DNA from: CAZPRY01 sp964589175
Lineage (GTDB): Bacteria; Fidelibacterota; UBA2242
DNA: 64,000 bases
Assembly (NCBI GenBank): GCA_964589175.1
Contig: CAZPRY010000013.1
Location: 29,178 to 93,177 of the forward strand
Reading direction: 5' to 3'
A model generated the notes under the pieces. It saw only the letters and a program-made list of their open reading frames with translations, was not told the DNA's origin and ran no database searches. The number at the start of each line of letters is the position of its first letter. The first letter of the stretch is position 1. Positions 58,848 to 64,000 of this stretch are shown here, piece by piece. Made by a program: the position numbers and the translations under genes.

Positions 58848-61556
58848 TTATTTCAACAGGATGCACTTCCTGACTGAAGAAAACTCCCCCGCCTGCAGCC
58901 GGTACATGTAGACTCCCGAACTCAGACGGCCAGCATCCCACTGCACGGTGTACATCCCCTCCTTTTGATTCTGTTTCACGAGCACGTCCACGAGCTGCCC
59001 GGCCATATTGTACACATCCAGCCGGACATCCTCCTCATGCGGCAATGTGTATAAAAAGGTCGTCGTTGGATTGAAGGGATTGGGATAATTCTGCTGCAAG
59101 GCAAAGGTCAGCGGGAGCAGACTTCGATCTTCGGCCAGGTCGGTAGCACAACCTTCGCAGAGCGCAATTTTAATCGCATCGGCCCGCAGGCAATATCCTT
59201 CGGTACTCTTGCCGGTATCCCACACTTTTACCCAGACGGTAGAATTGGCCGGTATCTCGTAACGCCATAGCGGAAACCATTCCCCGCTGCCTTGATTCTG
59301 GTCGACGATTACCGTGTCCATCGAGAGCCCGTTAATATAGAGAATATAGGCGGCGTTGTTAGAAGCGTTCACCGTCGTGGGTACGATCTCGGAAATGTCG
59401 TACACACCAGCTTCATGAATCGTGGCGCTGAATTTAGCGTAAGCCCCCCGCTTTTCCGCCAGGACTGAATAGCGGCTGCCCGGTCCGTAGGCCCAGGCGA
59501 CGCTGTTATGCCAGACTGCGTATTCTGAATAACGCCGCGTGTCTTCATTGTCGATTACAACGAAATACGAGACGATATTCGCAGACAACGGAACACTAAG
59601 AACAGGTCGCAACGGATCGTCGCTGTGGATCACCAGGGAATCGGACAGCGTACCCTTTTCCGCGGAACTGACGGAAACAGGCACTTCAACCATCGCCATT
59701 CCGGGAATCACGATCGGGAAATCAGTTTCGATGATGACCGCATTCAAGGCGCATTCCATCGATGAGATCGTCAGTGAATCTTGTCCCAGGTTGCTCAATT
59801 CCAGGACCTTCCGTGAAGTGTCGTGCTGGCTGACATCGCCAAAATTCAGGCTGGCAGGATTGACCTGCAAGTCGCGTTCCTTGACAAATGCCGAGACTTT
59901 GATTACATCGGCGAGGAGCAGCTTCGCAACCTGATCGTCACCGTGGGCAACCAATTCCACATAGTTATTCGAACCGGATAAGAAATCAGCCGTGGCCAGA
60001 TATACCCAATCGTGCGTCGCGGCTGTCCCGTCAAACGAGATTGTCTTGATGCATTCATCGCTAGCATAAACGCGAAACTCGAATTTTCCAGCTTGGTTGT
60101 CGATCTGTGGAATCTGCATGAATATATTATACGAGTGGGCCATCTCAACGTCGATATTCCAGCGTGCGCACACCGAATCATCGGCTGCCAGAACCGCCCG
60201 GCGCGAATTGGTACCCCAGGCACACTGGGCCTGATCGATCCAAGCTCCGCGTTGCTCGGAATATCCGGCATCCAGGTTATCGATAAACTGATCGTCCGGC
60301 AGATATTCGATGAACTGCATAGACTGGTTACCGAGCGTATCGCAGACGACCGCGCCGACTTTGACCGCCCAGCGCTGCGGAATTCCGCGGGTGGTCACCC
60401 AGATATTCTCACCGGCCGCTTCGCACGGCAAGAGCGTATACTGTTCATACATATCTTTGGCGGCTACATAAGGCACGCGTTGAAAGATCGGCTCATCGGT
60501 CTGGATCGTATAATAATACTCGTCGCCGACGGCATTTTCCGTCAGAGTTAAAACCGGTGCGACGGAATCGCGCGCGCCCTGCCAGATCTGCATGGCCTCA
60601 ATCGCCGTGCAGTAGCGAAATTTCACATCCGGATAAGTATTCGCCAAATTATGCAGGATTGTATCGATGGCTACGATATTTTCCAGGAAATCGGTTTCGG
60701 GCAAATGCCCCCAGACGCAGGCCATCTGGTCTTCGCCGGTGTTGGCTTTGGCGAAAATCCGGTCGAAATTTTCACCCCATCTGAAAGTACTAAGGTGCGC
60801 CGAACGCAGGTTCCAGCCCGGTCCGTCGCCGGGTATCTGATAATTCTCGTAAGAGGGACGAAAGGGCACAAAATCCGCCGGAGCCTGAGCCCAATGATAA
60901 GTGTTGTCCATCGGCTCGATCAAATCGATGCGATCGCTCGGATAGTCGTTGTGCATGCTGTACATCAGGATTTCATCGAGATAATGCTGCCAGTTATTGT
61001 CCATGTAATGCCAGCCGCTGCGGAAGGAAACCGGAAAAGTCTGCTCGTCCAGCAGAAACTGCATCAGGGTAAAATCGAAATCATCCTTGCATTCCAGGAA
61101 ATCCAGGGTCTGGTTCCAGTACCAGCGTCCGTCATTGTCGTAGTCCGTCCATTTCCAGGTATGATAATGTAATGATAGTTCATCACCGTCGGCGATTACG
61201 TTCTCTCCGTGGTATTTTTTCATGAGGTAAAGCGTCATGATATTCGGAATAGGTACATCCTTGTTGGTCGCATAGCGGAACTGCGCACCGGCCATCATCC
61301 ACCAGGTCATCTTGAGCGGATTGCCGTAAGAATCCAGAAGCTGCGCCCGAAAAGCCGGATCCATCACAGCATAGGTATTGCCGGCCGGATTTGTGTATAA
61401 ATCGCCGTTCAGCGTGCAATTAAACAGGCCGGTGCCCAAACCGTCCCAGATGGCCGTGTCGGAGCCCAGAACAAGGTAAACCTTGCCGGGCGTTGCGAGC
61501 AGAACCTGCTGGAGAATCAGAATCATTCCAACCATAAGTACCCATTTCGATTTCAT
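58848..61556 (-). CDS. large T9SS cargo with deacetylase-like N-terminus
   Basis: A 902-residue secreted protein (ATG 61556 after GGAAAGGCGG; signal about 1-22). N-terminal 330 residues resemble a polysaccharide-deacetylase-type barrel (LSLHYHTWKWTDYDNDGRWYW, FRSGWHYMDNNWQHYLDE, WGHLPETDFL). Two golvesin-like beta domains (about 420-560 and 665-800) flank an ASPM-SPD2-Hydin-type domain (about 565-660; NPASLNFGDVSQHDTSRKVL). The end is a T9SS type A sorting domain (LQQNYPNPFNPTTTFLYTL, then YRLQAGEFSSVRKCILLK). It is probably an outer-surface enzyme or binding protein acting on glycans. Catalytic residues cannot be confirmed by eye. Confidence 0.88.
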   Translation of the reverse strand: MKSKWVLMVGMILILQQVLLATPGKVYLVLGSDTAIWDGLGTGLFNCTLNGDLYTNPAGNTYAVMDPAFRAQLLDSYGNPLKMTWWMMAGAQFRYATNKDVPIPNIMTLYLMKKYHGENVIADGDELSLHYHTWKWTDYDNDGRWYWNQTLDFLECKDDFDFTLMQFLLDEQTFPVSFRSGWHYMDNNWQHYLDEILMYSMHNDYPSDRIDLIEPMDNTYHWAQAPADFVPFRPSYENYQIPGDGPGWNLRSAHLSTFRWGENFDRIFAKANTGEDQMACVWGHLPETDFLENIVAIDTILHNLANTYPDVKFRYCTAIEAMQIWQGARDSVAPVLTLTENAVGDEYYYTIQTDEPIFQRVPYVAAKDMYEQYTLLPCEAAGENIWVTTRGIPQRWAVKVGAVVCDTLGNQSMQFIEYLPDDQFIDNLDAGYSEQRGAWIDQAQCAWGTNSRRAVLAADDSVCARWNIDVEMAHSYNIFMQIPQIDNQAGKFEFRVYASDECIKTISFDGTAATHDWVYLATADFLSGSNNYVELVAHGDDQVAKLLLADVIKVSAFVKERDLQVNPASLNFGDVSQHDTSRKVLELSNLGQDSLTISSMECALNAVIIETDFPIVIPGMAMVEVPVSVSSAEKGTLSDSLVIHSDDPLRPVLSVPLSANIVSYFVVIDNEDTRRYSEYAVWHNSVAWAYGPGSRYSVLAEKRGAYAKFSATIHEAGVYDISEIVPTTVNASNNAAYILYINGLSMDTVIVDQNQGSGEWFPLWRYEIPANSTVWVKVWDTGKSTEGYCLRADAIKIALCEGCATDLAEDRSLLPLTFALQQNYPNPFNPTTTFLYTLPHEEDVRLDVYNMAGQLVDVLVKQNQKEGMYTVQWDAGRLSSGVYMYRLQAGEFSSVRKCILLK

Positions 61557-61616
61557 TCTTTTACCGCCTTTCCGGATTTCATTTTCTCTCAGCATTGCCA
61601 TCTAAACCACTAACCT

Positions 61617-62051
61617 CTATATCACAGCATCCAAATATCGAACAACTTTGCGAATACAATTATCACAGATTTCCTCGAATCGTCCCTCAATTTCCGCCTT
61701 CTGCCATGCCACTTCATTCAAGATGTCGATGCCCAGCAGGCCTCGGCAATTGAGATTTCCCACCTGCTCTTCAATCCGATCGAGAAATGCCCGAACTTTT
61801 AGCATCGTGTCTTCTTTCGTTTGCGCATCGATATTGCTCTCGTTCCCGTACTTCAGACTGATCAAAATTGCCCCGGCGTTAATAGCGCCGCAAACCAGCT
61901 GTTTGCGCCCCAGCCCGGCTCCCAGTCCGGTCCCGAGTCGATGCGCCAGTTCCGGCGACAGTCCCACCCGGTCGGCAAAGGAGCTTAGCACAGCCTGGGC
62001 ACAGTTCGAGCCGTTTTCAAAAAGATCGAGCGCCTTTTCGATTCTATCCAT
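61617..62051 (-). CDS. C_GCAxxG_C_C family redox protein
   Basis: A 144-residue cytoplasmic protein of the C_GCAxxG_C_C family. Motifs in order: NGSNCAQAVLSSFAD, GTGLGAGLGRKQLVCGAINAGAI, NLNCRGLLG, ICDNCIRKV. The four conserved Cys probably bind a metal or act in redox chemistry; many members accompany oxidoreductases. Function otherwise unknown. It lies 60 nt upstream of the T9SS cargo gene, codirectional. Confidence 0.92.
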   Translation of the reverse strand: MDRIEKALDLFENGSNCAQAVLSSFADRVGLSPELAHRLGTGLGAGLGRKQLVCGAINAGAILISLKYGNESNIDAQTKEDTMLKVRAFLDRIEEQVGNLNCRGLLGIDILNEVAWQKAEIEGRFEEICDNCIRKVVRYLDAVI

Positions 62052-62564
62052 ACTGTCCTCAAGTTTTCAAGATTATTACCGGATTGTACATTATGGACAT
62101 GATCTCATTAAATCAAGCTGAATGCCATAATTCAATGACAATTCCGGTAGTCCCTCAAGTCAAAAGAAAACGCGGCGGCCGTTATCTGGTTTTCAAACGG
62201 ATTCATTCTCTGGTTCATCACTGCTTCAATTGCCCTGGAATTTAACATCAGGCGCCGTTTGCTCAAACGGGTATTTTAAATAATTGCATTCCGAATGCCA
62301 TCACGGAAACTTTTTCGAACGAAAGCTTGTATAATTTTTAAAATTGCTACTCAGATCGATTAGGCCGCTTCCTATGTTACAGAGTTGATGCTCTGAGCGA
62401 CCATACATTTTCATTGCCCCGGTGAAAACATCTTTTTATATTTCCATTAAATGGGGCAGTGACGATCCGGACAGACGCAAACCTTCCGGGTTGGTTCTTT
62501 GAAAACACAATATTTTTTCATTTTCACAACGAAAGATAAAACAAATCAATTGGAGGGGATTCAA
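62052..62564. other. divergent intergenic region, no gene
   Basis: 513 nt with short meaningless frames. AT-rich from about 62270. Promoter region for the barrel gene and for the C_GCAxxG_C_C gene; no clear motif identified. Confidence 0.5.
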
Positions 62565-63884
62565 ATGAAACTCTTTAGGTTTTTTTGTGTATTTCTCGTA
62601 TGCGCTTTCACTGTCCTGTTTGCCCAGCAATCAATCGGATTTTCCGAATCTGCCACTACACAATCGCTACTGGACTACCGCCTGCCCAGCTGGGGTATTT
62701 CGCTTCTAGCTTGGGATTTTGAGGTCAACACCAACAATAATTTCATAGAATCCGAAAACCGAAAACAAAGAAACGCCGAATACTCAATGATCATTAATCC
62801 ATTCTATCATCAATCTTATGAGAGTGAAACAGTTTTATATGATTTCAATACCCAATTCAATATAAGTGGGGATATTAACATTACCGAAATCTCACATTCA
62901 AATGACATTCCTTATTATAGAAAACAGAACAATGAAGCTAATCTTGGTATTAATCTCGATTTCATGCAAAATCGTTACTGCGCAAAAAAATTCATACAAA
63001 CTGCAACTACTTTAAATGGATTTCTATTTCAACGTAGGTCAAAATCCATCTCCTCCTATCCTGATCTGGATATACGACGGTATTTCACTGGCGCAGTAAA
63101 AGTTGGCCTCGGCATCGGTCGTGTTCGTAATGTCACACCGGTGATACGTGCGCTGCGATTTCGCGAACGGTTGCAATCCCTCGAAAAAGGGCTGGTTATC
63201 TCCGATGCACAGCTGCGGGATTTGGCACGTGTAATTGCCCAGAATTCTGGTTACTATTCCGTCTACGACCGCTCCGATAAATACTACTGGAGCGATTTCT
63301 TCGATGTTGTCCCGCACATTCGTCCGGCAGTCACGAATTATGAATATCACTATCTCTGTGACATGGCAGATGAAGTCATCGGTACGAGGTATGCAGGTTG
63401 GGAGACTGTTACCGGAATTGAGTTCCATGAAGTACATCAAAATGACAGCGGTTGGTGTAACGATAACAGGTTTCTAGGCCTGTATATCGACGCCCGTTTC
63501 TATAAAAACATCAATCTGAAACAGCAGGTTGGTATTACGGGAAGTATTTACTCGGCCGCAAATTTGCGAGGTGAACTCCTGAAAAAAACCGATGGTACCA
63601 TTCAGATAAATCTAAGCTACCTGAATTCACTGGCCGACCGTTTTCTATTAAGGACCAATCTCAATACTAATATTCGCACGGGGAATTTTCTATCACACTA
63701 TCAGGGTCTTTACTTGCAACGGATGCACTCGGCGAGCATTAGTCTGACATATTTCATCGAAAACCATCTACAGCTGAGCAGTTCGATCTCACTATCGCAT
63801 AATACATACAATCAGTATACAACAACGGATATCAGTAGCGGTATCAACCTGACATATTATTTCGATCGGCAATTGCTGCATTAA
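62565..63884 (+). CDS. probable outer-membrane beta-barrel protein
   Basis: A 439-residue exported protein. ATG 62565 is preferred to ATG 62499 because GGAGGGG precedes it and it begins a clean signal MKLFRFFCVFLVCAFTVLFA. The mature sequence is a series of alternating amphipathic strands with many Tyr, Asn and Ser (YDFNTQFNISGDINITEIS, RTNLNTNIRTGNFLSHYQG), ending SSGINLTYYFDRQLLH, consistent with a barrel. A helical stretch about 190-225 (LQSLEKGLVISDAQLRDLAR) suggests a periplasmic insert. No family recognised. Confidence 0.72.
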   Translation: MKLFRFFCVFLVCAFTVLFAQQSIGFSESATTQSLLDYRLPSWGISLLAWDFEVNTNNNFIESENRKQRNAEYSMIINPFYHQSYESETVLYDFNTQFNISGDINITEISHSNDIPYYRKQNNEANLGINLDFMQNRYCAKKFIQTATTLNGFLFQRRSKSISSYPDLDIRRYFTGAVKVGLGIGRVRNVTPVIRALRFRERLQSLEKGLVISDAQLRDLARVIAQNSGYYSVYDRSDKYYWSDFFDVVPHIRPAVTNYEYHYLCDMADEVIGTRYAGWETVTGIEFHEVHQNDSGWCNDNRFLGLYIDARFYKNINLKQQVGITGSIYSAANLRGELLKKTDGTIQINLSYLNSLADRFLLRTNLNTNIRTGNFLSHYQGLYLQRMHSASISLTYFIENHLQLSSSISLSHNTYNQYTTTDISSGINLTYYFDRQLLH

Positions 63885-64000
63885 GATTACCGTCCTCTAA
63901 AATTTTCAGAAAAGCGTTCCGGTGGAAATTCCGGGGGATGCTTCCATTTATAGCGAATTGCAAAAATAATGTCCGATGAATGCGAAAAAAAGGTAGCTTT

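Overview
The window is a moderate-GC, densely coded chromosome segment. It most likely comes from an uncultured member of the FCB superphylum (Bacteroidota-Calditrichota-KSB1-type bacteria). Two large secreted proteins (10111-13422 and 58848-61556) end in type IX secretion sorting domains with the YPNPFN signature. There are lipoproteins and outer-membrane barrels, and GH97 and six-hairpin glycosidases. No rRNA, phage or complete transposon was seen. The phylum is inferred from gene content only.

Layout. 1-7300: tail of an acyl-ACP thioesterase, a small membrane protein, a broken radical SAM gene, a half-size TauE protein, and a two-gene glycosidase operon read leftwards. 7500-13500: an HTH-EIIA regulator translationally coupled to a CBS-domain antiporter, then a secreted phosphoesterase. 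13500-19850: corA, a small zinc-ribbon protein, a formylglycine-enzyme-like lipoprotein, a FlgO-like lipoprotein, and a membrane protein with nine CxxC zinc motifs plus a membrane partner. 19850-30600: an AT-richer accessory island. It holds a 21-bp repeat array, a type I restriction-modification operon containing an extra ABC-type ATPase gene, a HigBA-type toxin-antitoxin pair, and many structured repeats, including hairpins that flank the operon and keep pairing by compensatory changes. 30600-33800: upp, gene remnants, a sensor gene with an in-frame stop, and tRNA-Leu and tRNA-Cys beside degenerate tRNA copies that carry tiny hairpin insertions.

33800-43000: transketolase, Na/Pi symporter, PBP4-type carboxypeptidase, STAS protein, TauE, ZIP and an Smr-like protein. 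43000-49200: a leftward four-gene cluster made of a protein with about 24 copies of a 12-residue repeat, an HExxH protease-propeller-barrel protein, a PrsW-family membrane protease and an atypical CDF transporter. 49500-54000: an NMT1-type binding protein overlapping a SpoIIE-type phosphatase, and a HemW-like radical SAM enzyme. 54000-64000: a membrane protein, MFS transporter and PfkB kinase, a flavin oxidoreductase, a large T9SS cargo, a C_GCAxxG_C_C protein, and a probable outer-membrane barrel.

The most unusual signals are three. First, precise 22-23-nt double-hairpin insertions sit in the D-loop and T-loop of tRNA copies. Second, the defence modules are bordered by hairpins and shared core-like ends, suggesting a cassette-like mechanism. 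Third, the repeat-protein, protease, PrsW and CDF operon appears undescribed. No sequence search could be run, so all family names rest on motifs recognised by eye.
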